The notes beneath the pieces were generated by a model. It was not told the origin of the DNA and searched no databases. It was given only the letters and a program-made list of their open reading frames with translations. Source: Desulfosporosinus sp. FKB (GTDB lineage Bacteria; Bacillota; Desulfitobacteriia; Desulfitobacteriales; Desulfitobacteriaceae). From it: a stretch of DNA of 64,000 nucleotides. A program made the translations under genes and the position numbers. This document shows, one piece after another, positions 34,223 through 43,054 of the stretch. The stretch lies in NCBI RefSeq assembly GCF_002196705.1, contig NZ_NADJ01000038.1, forward strand, positions 381,651 to 445,650. Reading direction: 5' to 3'. Each line of letters opens with the position of its first letter. The stretch's first letter is position 1.

Positions 34223-34672
34223 TTATCGTTTTCGCAGTTTATCCTCAATTTCCGCCATTCGATCCTGCAATAAAGCAATGGACATCTCTTGATTACGTAC
34301 GCGGCGACGAAGATGATCGACGAGTTGAAGAAGTTCCTGGAGATTTTCGTTAATGGTATCATTATTTTGTTGTTCGTCGTCAGTAGGATTTTCATCGTTC
34401 TCTTTTTCACTAGACGAAGGTTCTATACCGTCAACTGTTTGGGTTGCTAGTAGGTAACGAAACCGAGCGTATCTGGAATTTCTTCCGGGCTGAACGTCGA
34501 GTACCCCATCTTCTGCCAATGCTTGAATAGCTCGTTTTAAGGTGACACTTGCTGCTCCCGTTTCTCTCTGAATATCTGAATATGCTAATTCAAAATCTTG
34601 TCCTTGATACATATTAGAAATCTTCTCAAAAAAATCGACAAATTTCCGATGAGTTTTTTCCTTTAATCTCAA
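34223..34672 (-). CDS. Winged-helix protein with coiled-coil tail
   Basis: The N-terminal half has a winged-helix unit (FELAYSDIQRETGAASVTLK, AIQALAEDGVLDVQPGRNS, YARFRYLL). After an acidic Asn/Asp/Glu-rich linker (near residues 86-104) comes a coiled coil (LQELLQLVDHLRRRVRNQEM, LQDRMAEIEDKLRKR). I took the TTG at 34672 with AAGGA upstream; GTG at 34696 lacks a ribosome site. Probably a DNA-binding regulator; no family recognised. Confidence 0.65.
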   Translation of the reverse strand: MRLKEKTHRKFVDFFEKISNMYQGQDFELAYSDIQRETGAASVTLKRAIQALAEDGVLDVQPGRNSRYARFRYLLATQTVDGIEPSSSEKENDENPTDDEQQNNDTINENLQELLQLVDHLRRRVRNQEMSIALLQDRMAEIEDKLRKR

Positions 34673-34960
34673 AGCTAGTCCATCCTTCCACAACACTAAT
34701 TAAAACACTGAAGAATAATTAATATTATAGCAAATTTTAAACAAAAATCCATACTAAGGATTACTTTTAACATGAAGTTTGAAATACAATTTTAAAATAA
34801 TCTTCTTATCTCCATAAAGTTTTTGAATTACTCCATCTACTAAACTAAAAGTATGTTCTCCGGCTGGTTCCTCGCAAATATATTTTTATCTTTATCGGAA
34901 GGTGTTGTCATACTCTTAGGAAAAGAGGCATAGGTAGTTAACAATTAAAGGAGGGATACC

Positions 34961-35332
34961 ATGACAAAATCCTTTCAGTTAACGATGATTTTAAAAGGAA
35001 TTCTTTTAGCAACCGGGTCAGCCTTATTGTTATCGGTAGTTTTCGGAATCGTTCTTTCCTACACATCCGTTCCAGAATCAGACTTGTTCCTCAATATTAT
35101 CTTTGGCTTTAGTGTTTTTGCAGCATCCTTTATTACTGCACATCAAGCAGGCACTAAAGGTTTATACTACGGGCTTGCCATCGGATTGGGCTTTTCACTC
35201 GTCGTTCTTATTCTATCGGCCGTTTTGTGGTCGGATGCGCCTTCATGGCTCAGGATGGGTGAAAAGGCCGTTATTGCTCTTGTATCCGGTGGAATAGGCG
35301 GAATTATTGGAGTACTTTTCCCTAACACTTAG
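34961..35332 (+). CDS. TIGR04086 family membrane protein
   Basis: A 123-residue protein with four membrane segments and a Gly-rich end (GGIGGIIGVLF). AAGGAGGG precedes the ATG. This matches the TIGR04086 (YrzE-like) family common in spore formers. Function unknown. Confidence 0.7.
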   Translation: MTKSFQLTMILKGILLATGSALLLSVVFGIVLSYTSVPESDLFLNIIFGFSVFAASFITAHQAGTKGLYYGLAIGLGFSLVVLILSAVLWSDAPSWLRMGEKAVIALVSGGIGGIIGVLFPNT

Positions 35333-35362
35333 AACAATTGAACTTGAACTCATCAAACAACG

Positions 35363-35416
35363 ATAAATAGAAATTAGAGGGAAATCCCTAAAGATTTCCC
35401 TCTAATTTCTATTTAT
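35363..35416. terminator. Perfect 24-bp inverted repeat terminator
   Basis: Arms at 35363-35386 and 35393-35416 are exact complements around CCTAAA, with GAGGGAAATC and GATTTCCCTC at the centre. Confidence 0.85.
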
Positions 35417-35531
35417 ATTAAAAATTTCCTGCAATAAAATATCACTATATCTATTTATGTGTTCATAACTCTTTTCATTTGATCCCCTAAGTTATACAAT
35501 ATCCTCAAAGCAATCGAAAGGGGAATAATCT

Positions 35532-35972
35532 ATGTGTATTGAAAAAACTCCCTGGGAACAAGTGATCGATTTTCACGGCCATACCTGTCCGGAAATAGCC
35601 TTAGGTTACCGGGTTGCCCAAATTGCTATGCGCGAATTAGGTATTAAACCAACACCCAGCGCTGAGCTTATGGTGACAGCCCATACCCATTCTTGTGCTT
35701 TAGACGCCTTTCAAATATTAAATCATGCAACCTTCGGCCGAGGAGCACTAAAGGTCGATGAGAATAAACAGCACAAATACCTCTTTGCATATTCGGGCAC
35801 CTCTGTGCGTGTGGCCATAACCATACTCCCGGAAATTCTTGAGCATTTGGTTATACCGGAAAATTTAGCCACCCGCCGCGAAATACAAAATGCAACTTTA
35901 GAAGCAATCCAGTTTATTCTCAGTTCTGAAGAAACCATGTTTTGCACAATTCAAAAAGACGAACATCAGTAA
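35532..35972 (+). CDS. FmdE family protein
   Basis: A 146-residue protein starting with the FmdE signature HGHTCPEIALGYR and a second Cys block AHTHSCALDAFQ. The family was named after the formylmethanofuran dehydrogenase operon but is common in sulfate reducers and clostridia; its role may be metal or molybdopterin related. AAAGGGG precedes the ATG. No dehydrogenase genes adjoin it. Confidence 0.85.
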   Translation: MCIEKTPWEQVIDFHGHTCPEIALGYRVAQIAMRELGIKPTPSAELMVTAHTHSCALDAFQILNHATFGRGALKVDENKQHKYLFAYSGTSVRVAITILPEILEHLVIPENLATRREIQNATLEAIQFILSSEETMFCTIQKDEHQ

Positions 35973-36017
35973 AGCATGTTCACAAGGATTGGGGACTAAG
36001 AAGAATGATAACCTTCC

Positions 36018-36827
36018 TTAAATCAAATCCTCGGGAGTATTATTTATGTCCTTATGTTGACGATCTTTCCAGATTCTCCACACCAACAAACATAAGGCGA
36101 TAATGACAGCTACCGAGCTGCTCCATTGTGCCGCTGTCCAATGGAACAAGAACCTTGGGCTGTCACCTCTTAGCCCTTCGAGGAAAAACCTTGAGGTGTT
36201 ATAGAAGACTAAATAAAGCAGGAAAATCGTCCCTGAGGGCCATTTCTTTAGCTTGAGGATGACGAGGATTGCAAAGATAATAATGTCGGCTTGTCCTTCC
36301 CATACTTCGGCTGGCCAAAGAGGTTGGTTGCCAAAAGTATCCCGGGCAATTGTCCCTACCGGATAGAGGATGCCAAAGTTTCCTCCTGTTGGACCCCCGA
36401 AAGCATCACCATTCATTAGATTAGCGTCTCTGCCTATTGATTGAGCAAGCATCAAGCCAGGAGCAATTAAATCGGCAAGATCCCAGAAGGGAAGTTTTTT
36501 ACGCCAGACATATAGTCCTCCTCCTAATAAGGCCCCGACGACTCCGCCTTGGATAGAAAGTCCTCCATGCCAGATAGCAATAATTTCACCAGGATATTTG
36601 CTATAGTAAGACCAATCGAAAAAAAACACCTGCCAAATCCTTGCACCCAGCAACCCGCAAAGAAGTAATATAGGCGCCAAATCAAGCATGGTCTCCATAT
36701 ATTCTTCTCGTTTGTCAGCTTTGGCAAAGTATAAAGTGACTCCTACTCCCAGAACAAAGGCTAACGCAAAAAGCGTGCCATAAGCACGTATTGGGAAATT
36801 TCCAATAAAAAACCAAAACTGATGCAT
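36018..36827 (-). CDS. lgt: Prolipoprotein diacylglyceryl transferase
   Basis: A 269-residue membrane enzyme with seven helices. HGGLSIQGGVVGALLGG and the signature region GRDANLMNGDAFG are present; the family form is GRxGNFxNGE, so three positions vary but the Arg and the two Asn are kept. C-terminal RFFLEGLRGDSPRF carries the other conserved Arg. It attaches diacylglycerol to lipobox Cys, needed for the several lipoproteins in this window. ATG at 36827, after GGAGG. Confidence 0.9.
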   Translation of the reverse strand: MHQFWFFIGNFPIRAYGTLFALAFVLGVGVTLYFAKADKREEYMETMLDLAPILLLCGLLGARIWQVFFFDWSYYSKYPGEIIAIWHGGLSIQGGVVGALLGGGLYVWRKKLPFWDLADLIAPGLMLAQSIGRDANLMNGDAFGGPTGGNFGILYPVGTIARDTFGNQPLWPAEVWEGQADIIIFAILVILKLKKWPSGTIFLLYLVFYNTSRFFLEGLRGDSPRFLFHWTAAQWSSSVAVIIALCLLVWRIWKDRQHKDINNTPEDLI

Positions 36828-36965
36828 TAATTTTTCCTCCACTCAAACTATATCTGCCTGTTTTTTCAAGTTTCCAGTATTATAGCCAAACTTCCTTTGA
36901 TTATATCCAACTATATCCAAAATTGCAATTCAGACTACGCCTAGAGCACGATAGTACAAAAAATA

Positions 36966-37008
36966 ATGACAGATCCGATGCTATGTCCATCGGATCTGTC
37001 ATGTTTTA
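36966..37008. terminator. Terminator
   Basis: ATGACAGATCCGATG and CATCGGATCTGTCAT form a perfect 15-bp stem. The gap between lgt and the next gene (36828-37005) has nothing else. Confidence 0.8.
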
Positions 37009-37206
37009 TAAAGTATTCAGTTTAGAAAAGAAACGATTATGCCGGTCCGAATCAGGAATAGAAGCCTCTCGTTCATTTTTTCCCAAAGGTTTTTGAACTG
37101 CTTGGAAATAGGTTGAATGTTTCCTTTTACCAGTTAAAGCATCTGAATAAACAGTAACTACTAAGATAGCGACAGCAATAAGAGCTACTAACCATTGAAA
37201 GAGCAT
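37006..37206 (-). CDS. Small single-pass membrane protein, 66 aa
   Basis: GGAGG precedes the ATG. One N-terminal membrane segment (FQWLVALIAVAILVVTVY) is followed by a basic, polar tail. It lies just downstream of the FtsA-like gene, 77 bases apart. No family recognised. Confidence 0.6.
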   Translation of the reverse strand: MLFQWLVALIAVAILVVTVYSDALTGKRKHSTYFQAVQKPLGKNEREASIPDSDRHNRFFSKLNTL

Positions 37207-37283
37207 TATTTACACCTCCATCACCATTTTATGGCCTCTGGAAAGAATGTCAAGTGTTCTTTTGCTCAATCTTTTACCAATCG

Positions 37284-39401
37284 TTACTCGAAACTAGCCG
37301 ACACGCGATCTCCGGGATGGAGGGCCGTCGTAAATTCGGCCTCCTGCCCGTTTACACATAATTTTAGAGAAGCCCCTTTCGGCATCTCATCCGGGAACTT
37401 AACGTAAGGCAATAGATCTGAAAGAATCGGCATCTTTTTATAACCGTTAACTCTTAAATCCATTCCGTCTTCGAGTAACTCGTTATCTGAGACGGGTTTT
37501 CCATGAAATAAGATTTCAACAACTTGGGAAGGGTATTCAAATTCTTGACCATTAATCGTAAAAATCAGCGGCTTTGGTTGGAGACTCAATTCGCCAACCG
37601 TTTTCTGTTCCTGACGAACCTCGATAGAATCTCCATCTCGGATCGGGCAGATTTCCTCAATAAGACAACCATTAACCAGTAACTGCCGTTCCAAAACAAT
37701 TTTCAGCACTTCCCCATTAGCTTTAATGGTTAAGGTTACAGGTGCTAAAATTGGCTCTTTAAACAGAGTTTTCTTTTGCTCTAATAAATTTTGCAGATTA
37801 TCATTTGAAATATAGGTTAACTTATAGCCGTCTTGAATTTTATCGTCAATGTTTAACACCTGATTATTTAAATAAACCCGGGGCAAAAAGTCTTCCCGCC
37901 TGCCATTCCAGAAAATCCATTTCTTTTCAAAGGGAGGCAGAATTTCACCGGTGGTCACCTCAGCATCTTTGCCGGGGAGGCCGGGCATGAACTCAATATG
38001 GTCTCCGCTGTTCAACGTCTGATCAAATCGGCCCGGTCGTGAGTTAACCGTCAATTGGGCCGGCCGCCCCATAGTTCCCTTGATTATCCGTACTTCTTGA
38101 TTCCATTCAAAGGTTAGGGCAGCCCCCGGTTTCCCGACAAAGGAACGAGGAGATATTCCCGCAGCAAGCAGAGCCTCGGCTACCGTTGTCAATTGCACCT
38201 CAAAAATTGGTATCGGTATGTTGTTGACAATTACTGTGTAATACTGAAGTCCGGTTCCTTCAAGTGCGGATATACCAATCCCTATAGGAGTTATACTCTC
38301 CGGCCCCTTAAGACCTTTTTCCCCTTGAACGTCCTCTAAACGTTCGCGAATTTGAATTCCAACGCGTTTTGGGGAAATTCCTAAAACTTCTGCTAACATT
38401 TTGGGGAGCATCGGCGTTAGACTTCCTCCGCCAATAAGAATAATCCCTTGAGGGACCTTTTCATTTAGTTTTGTGATTTCCTTGGCTATATTTTGGGTCA
38501 GTTTACTGACGACAGGTTCAATCACCGTTAGTACTTCTTCCTTAGAAACAGTTACCTTGTTACCGAGAAAATCTGCAAATTTTAATCGAGACTTAGTACT
38601 TAGCTCCCTCTTGATCTTTTCACCCACTTTAAAATCAAGGAGATAATGCTCACAAATGGCTTCTGTGACCTCGTCCCCAGCCATCGGCACCATGCCATAA
38701 GCAAAAAAAGATCCTTCCTGAGTCAGGGCGATATCTGCTGTCCCCGCCCCCACATCAACAAGCGCCAGGTTCAGGCGCCGCATATTCTGAGGGATTGCTG
38801 CCTGCCCTGCTGCAATAGGTTCTAAAGTTAAGCTCATCATTTCTAAACCAACTCGGCCCAGAACCGATACTAAACCATCGACAACGGTTCTGGGCAAAAA
38901 CGTGGCGATCACTTTAACTTTGGCCTTTTTTCCCCGCTGCCCGATGAGATTGGAAATCTCTTCTTCTTCGTTCCAGCAGGCAATAGTGCTATATCCAACA
39001 CAATGATATTGATCTGAGTTATGTTCACTGGTTGATATTAATTGATGCAAAGCTTGATGGACTGCTTCTAATTCCAAAGCCAAGATCGTTTCTTGTTCCC
39101 ACCGCACAGGCAGCAATTCCCGACGTTCGGCGCTGGCAATTTCTGTACGCAGGGCCCTGCCGGCTGCGGCAACAGCAACTTGTTTAAGGCTTACATCCAA
39201 CGTTTTCTCCAGAGTCTCTTTAACAGTGCTGACGGCTCGTGCCACTTCATTAACATCATGAACTTGCCCGTCATACATAGCACGCTGGCGATGTTCAATA
39301 CAGGCACTTGCCAGAATTTCATACCCTTGATCTTGGATTTTAGTCATCACTAACCCCATAACCATTCGAGTTCCAATATCCAAGGCAAAAATAGGTTCCA
39401 T
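37284..39401 (-). CDS. FtsA/PilM-type actin-like ATPase with long C-terminal extension
   Basis: Residues 1-375 form an FtsA-like actin fold: ALDIGTRMVMGLV (phosphate 1), LVDVGAGTADIAL near 215 (phosphate 2), IILIGGGSLTPML near 322 (adenosine). A further ~330 residues contain repeated small beta units (TVNSRPG with SGDHIEF; INGQEFEY with GMDLRV; LCVNGQEAEFTTALHPGDRV), like beta-grasp or SLBB-type repeats. The usual FtsA membrane helix at the end is absent. Not beside ftsZ, so a divisome role is not assured; polymer scaffold or spore morphogenesis are other options. AGAGG upstream of ATG. Confidence 0.8.
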   Translation of the reverse strand: MEPIFALDIGTRMVMGLVMTKIQDQGYEILASACIEHRQRAMYDGQVHDVNEVARAVSTVKETLEKTLDVSLKQVAVAAAGRALRTEIASAERRELLPVRWEQETILALELEAVHQALHQLISTSEHNSDQYHCVGYSTIACWNEEEEISNLIGQRGKKAKVKVIATFLPRTVVDGLVSVLGRVGLEMMSLTLEPIAAGQAAIPQNMRRLNLALVDVGAGTADIALTQEGSFFAYGMVPMAGDEVTEAICEHYLLDFKVGEKIKRELSTKSRLKFADFLGNKVTVSKEEVLTVIEPVVSKLTQNIAKEITKLNEKVPQGIILIGGGSLTPMLPKMLAEVLGISPKRVGIQIRERLEDVQGEKGLKGPESITPIGIGISALEGTGLQYYTVIVNNIPIPIFEVQLTTVAEALLAAGISPRSFVGKPGAALTFEWNQEVRIIKGTMGRPAQLTVNSRPGRFDQTLNSGDHIEFMPGLPGKDAEVTTGEILPPFEKKWIFWNGRREDFLPRVYLNNQVLNIDDKIQDGYKLTYISNDNLQNLLEQKKTLFKEPILAPVTLTIKANGEVLKIVLERQLLVNGCLIEEICPIRDGDSIEVRQEQKTVGELSLQPKPLIFTINGQEFEYPSQVVEILFHGKPVSDNELLEDGMDLRVNGYKKMPILSDLLPYVKFPDEMPKGASLKLCVNGQEAEFTTALHPGDRVSASFE

Positions 39402-39543
39402 GGTTTCACCTCTTTTGGAATAAATTCGACTTTAATTGGTAAAATCCTTCTAAAAATAGACACAAAGAAACCCTCATATACCTCGAACAAGTACAAGAGA
39501 GTTTATCGAGCGTTAAGATTTACGTACAGATTCACCTTAGCAT

Positions 39544-40956
39544 TTACGTTAAGATATACCGTTCGCTGCCATAGGCCTCGATGGCTGATTTTTTAGCTTC
39601 ATAGCCGGGGCGTCCCATTAAACCATAAGTACCATTTTTGCCTTCCTCTACCCCTGGTTGATCAAAGGCATTGATGTTGAGCAGTTCACCCATATAGGCA
39701 GCTTCCCATTCCAGAAGAAGAAGTAATTGCCCAATATTATAGGGAGTTAAGGCAGAAAGGATAATTTTCAAATGTTGCCGACCCGCCAAGGTTAAGGCAT
39801 ATTCGGTAGCTTTTTGCTCAGCAAATAAAAGCTCCTCTAAGGTTTTCCCTCCTAAAAACCGAATATCTTCCGGTAAGGTTAAATCCATAGGTATTTTTTG
39901 AGTTTCTTGGAATTTTTCCAGATTTAAGAAGGTAATAACCTTATCATCCGGTCCCTCAGTATATAATTGAATCTGAGAGTGTTGATCCGTTACTCCCAGG
40001 GCCTTTACCGGTGTCTGCCCCAAAGTAACCTCCTTCCCTAACCGATCATAACGTTTGCCTAAACTCTCTGCCCATAACTGAGCATACCAATCAGCCATTG
40101 TTTTCAAGCCGTCCACATAGGGCATAAACACTGAGATATTTTTTCCTTTTTGCCAGGACAAATATGACAGGGCTGTCTTCAATTGGGCAGGATTAGCAAA
40201 TGCTCCCTTTGTTTCCCTAATTCGTCGGTCCATCTCTGCAGCCCCTGCTAAAAGTTGTTCGACGTCGATTCCGCAGATCGCCGCCGCCAAAAGACCAACT
40301 GGGGTCAGTTCAGAAAATCTTCCTCCAATACCTGAAGGAATGACAAAACGTTTAAATCCTTCCTTAAGGGCTATAGGCAAAAGGTTGCCTTTTTGTTGGT
40401 CTGTAGTAACAACGAGATGATCAGCATAACTTTCTCCGCAGGAACGACGCAAGTAATCTCGAACAATGAGGAATTGAGCCATGGTTTCTGAGGTATTTCC
40501 TGATTTGGAAATAACATTGTAGAGAGTTTTTTGCGGATCAAGAATTTGATCTAGCTCTCGAAAACGAACCGGATCAATATTATCCAAGACATAAAATCGA
40601 GGCCGGCCAGACCGCTTTTCCGGTGTCAATTCGTTGTAGTAATAATGATTTAAGGCTTGCTGGACCGCTAAAGGGCCAAGCGCTGACCCTCCTATGCCCA
40701 AGACAACAAAGTTCTCGAATCGAGAGGCAGCTTGATCAGCATAATCACAAAGTTCAGGAACCTGGCTAAGCATTACCGGCAAAAGAAGAGAAAAATCCAA
40801 GTTTCCCGATTCCCTCCGGGCATGCAAGGAATTTTGAGCCTCGTCCAATTTTGCTTGCAATCCTTGTAAATCTTCTTTGGAAAAACCTTTAGGATTTTGA
40901 GACGAATACATCATTCCTGTGTAATCGATGCAAAGTTTGGATGTTTCATTAGCCAT
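39544..40956 (-). CDS. pgi: Glucose-6-phosphate isomerase
   Basis: A 470-residue PGI with GIGGSALGPLAVQQAL, YNVISKSGNTSETMAQF (sugar-phosphate site), SGIGGRFSELTPVGLLAAA and AEQKATEYAL. It interconverts glucose-6-phosphate and fructose-6-phosphate. It follows pfkA by about 66 bases on the same strand, so pgi and pfkA may be co-transcribed. Confidence 0.95.
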   Translation of the reverse strand: MANETSKLCIDYTGMMYSSQNPKGFSKEDLQGLQAKLDEAQNSLHARRESGNLDFSLLLPVMLSQVPELCDYADQAASRFENFVVLGIGGSALGPLAVQQALNHYYYNELTPEKRSGRPRFYVLDNIDPVRFRELDQILDPQKTLYNVISKSGNTSETMAQFLIVRDYLRRSCGESYADHLVVTTDQQKGNLLPIALKEGFKRFVIPSGIGGRFSELTPVGLLAAAICGIDVEQLLAGAAEMDRRIRETKGAFANPAQLKTALSYLSWQKGKNISVFMPYVDGLKTMADWYAQLWAESLGKRYDRLGKEVTLGQTPVKALGVTDQHSQIQLYTEGPDDKVITFLNLEKFQETQKIPMDLTLPEDIRFLGGKTLEELLFAEQKATEYALTLAGRQHLKIILSALTPYNIGQLLLLLEWEAAYMGELLNINAFDQPGVEEGKNGTYGLMGRPGYEAKKSAIEAYGSERYILT

Positions 40957-41022
40957 TGCAAAACCTCATCTCCACAAATAATTTATCCAAGCGACTCGTA
41001 GACTCCCACTTCTACCCATCCG

Positions 41023-41994
41023 TCAAATTGACAACTCATTAGCCAGATCATAAAGTTCGCGATTTAGAGGGCGACGAGGGCCATAAGCATCATCAAGAGG
41101 CCGGGATACTACAGCTTGATTAATGTAAGCTGTCATACGATTCGTTTCATTGGCCATGAGAATTTCAACGGCCTTCCCTCCCATTGCTGCAGCAATCACG
41201 GCATCAAGAGCACTGGGATTTCCTCCGCGCTGCAAGTGCCCAAGAACTGTAATCCGGGTTTCAAAGCCTGAGCGGGTATGCAATTCTTCTCCGATTTTGT
41301 AGGCGCTTCCTACGCCTTCCGAAACAAGGATAATACTATGATTCTTACCCCGTTGATGACTTCTGAGTAATTTGTTGCTGATTTCATCCAAATCATAGGG
41401 AATCTCCGGTACCAGAATCGACTCTGCGCCACAAGCCAGACCCGCCTGGAGGGCAATATTCCCGCAGTTTCGTCCCATAACCTCAACAATAAATGTCCGG
41501 TCATGAGATGACGCCGTATCACGAATTTTGCTTACAGCATCAACGACTGTATTCACTGCAGTATCAAAGCCAATGGTTAGATCTGTTCCGGCAATATCAT
41601 TGTCAATGGTGCCCGGAATCCCAACTACCTTGACTCCTTGAGCTACAAGGGTTTGGGCACCTCGAAAAGACCCATCTCCCCCTATTACAACGAGGGCATC
41701 AATCTTTCGTTCCTGCAATTGAGCTAAGGCCTTCTGTTGTCCGGCTGGAGTCTTCATTTCCTCCGAGCGGGCAGTTTTCAGGACTGTTCCTCCCCGTAGA
41801 ACGATATCCGCTACGGAACCGATACTCATTTCCTGGATTTCGCCGTGAATGAGTCCCTCATACCCTCGATGAATACCAAAAATCATTAGTCCGTGGAAAA
41901 TACCTTTACGAACAACTGCTCGAACAGCAGCATTCATTCCGGGGGCATCCCCTCCGCTTGTAAGCACCCCAATTCTCTGAATCGACCCTGACAT
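41023..41994 (-). CDS. pfkA: 6-phosphofructokinase (ATP type)
   Basis: A 323-residue PfkA: TSGGDAPGMNAAVRA, GGDGSFRGAQ, GIPGTIDNDI with the catalytic Asp, GFDTAVN and MGRNCGNIAL. It makes fructose-1,6-bisphosphate. ATG at 41994 with AAGGAG upstream, the ribosome site lying within the end of the preceding DnaA-like gene. Confidence 0.96.
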   Translation of the reverse strand: MSGSIQRIGVLTSGGDAPGMNAAVRAVVRKGIFHGLMIFGIHRGYEGLIHGEIQEMSIGSVADIVLRGGTVLKTARSEEMKTPAGQQKALAQLQERKIDALVVIGGDGSFRGAQTLVAQGVKVVGIPGTIDNDIAGTDLTIGFDTAVNTVVDAVSKIRDTASSHDRTFIVEVMGRNCGNIALQAGLACGAESILVPEIPYDLDEISNKLLRSHQRGKNHSIILVSEGVGSAYKIGEELHTRSGFETRITVLGHLQRGGNPSALDAVIAAAMGGKAVEILMANETNRMTAYINQAVVSRPLDDAYGPRRPLNRELYDLANELSI

Positions 41995-41998
41995 AGGA

Positions 41999-42976
41999 TC
42001 ACTCCTTCGCAATATCTTTAAACTTATTTTTTATTTCTTGATAGCGGTTAAATAATTCCTGATCCTCAAGCAACTTTTCTTCCATTTTCTTATAGGCCGT
42101 AATAATGGTAGAATGCCGCCGCTTAAAATATGAAGCGATGGCTGGATATGAGAGCTTGCAAAGGGTTCGCATCGCATAAATTGCTAATTGCCTGGCCTCG
42201 TTGACAGAAGACTTCTGAGTTGAGCTAATAATTTCCTCAAGAGTAAAACCCATGACTTGAGCCGTTGCCCACAGGATGTTTATTGGGCTTATCTCTTGAC
42301 TCTGTTTCCTGACCTCCTCTTGCCAATAGGATAGAAAGCATTGCTTACTAAGTTCATCGTTATGATATTCCGCATATTCCAAAAACCTATGAAGGACTTT
42401 TTGCGCCTCGGTGAGACCTTCTGTTCGCTGGGCAATCATTTCTGGAATTACGGGATCCATTGAAAGCAATAAGCGATGTGAGTATTCTTCCACAAAACCT
42501 TCCACCTCATAGCCCTGAGGCTTATTGATGGGGATGACAATTCCGCTTAGTAAACGCGACGTCAAACGGTCTCCTAAAAAGTTCAGATTCAGCATATCAG
42601 TTTCCAAAACCGCTACCATCTTACCTCCTCTTTGAACGATGTTTTCATAAGTAAAAAGAATTTCTTCAATCGTCTGCTTTTTTCCGGCTAAACATTGCAA
42701 ATCGTCCAAAAGCAGCAAGGATGCAGCGCGATAGTATTGGCGAAACCGGGGGAGCTTACTTTCCTGTGCAGCAAAAGCATATTGACGGGAAAAGGATGTA
42801 GAATCGATTAAAATACTCCCCTCTTTTTTCCTGTTTTGATTAAGGAAATTTAAAAGGGAAGACTTGCCAACACCCGGCGGCCCGTAAATAAGCGTCATGC
42901 TTGGCGCAGTTTCGAGTTCGTAATGCTTCATGAAACGCCACGCCTTTATATTAAAATCGCTTAAAAACCAGTTCAA
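41999..42976 (-). CDS. DnaA-like AAA+ ATPase without domain I
   Basis: A 325-residue protein. Walker A GPPGVGKSS at 32-40, Walker B LLLLDDLQ at 87-94, and the arginine-box region GDRLTSRLLSGIVIPI at 135-150 follow the DnaA core. The last 80 residues hold the domain IV helix-turn-helix (NEARQLAIYAMRTL, LSYPAIASYFKRRHST, IITAYKKME), whose basic-loop/signature region matches DnaA. Domains I and II are missing. TTG start after GGAGAGG. It is joined to pfkA by 4 bases. It is not the chromosomal initiator gene context; probable regulatory or replication-modulating paralogue. Confidence 0.8.
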   Translation of the reverse strand: MNWFLSDFNIKAWRFMKHYELETAPSMTLIYGPPGVGKSSLLNFLNQNRKKEGSILIDSTSFSRQYAFAAQESKLPRFRQYYRAASLLLLDDLQCLAGKKQTIEEILFTYENIVQRGGKMVAVLETDMLNLNFLGDRLTSRLLSGIVIPINKPQGYEVEGFVEEYSHRLLLSMDPVIPEMIAQRTEGLTEAQKVLHRFLEYAEYHNDELSKQCFLSYWQEEVRKQSQEISPINILWATAQVMGFTLEEIISSTQKSSVNEARQLAIYAMRTLCKLSYPAIASYFKRRHSTIITAYKKMEEKLLEDQELFNRYQEIKNKFKDIAKE

Positions 42977-43054
42977 GCGATCCTCTCCTTTTTTATCATC
43001 GATATTAAAATGTCATTGTTAGCCTATGCTGGAAATTCAATGTCCATTCCCAAG

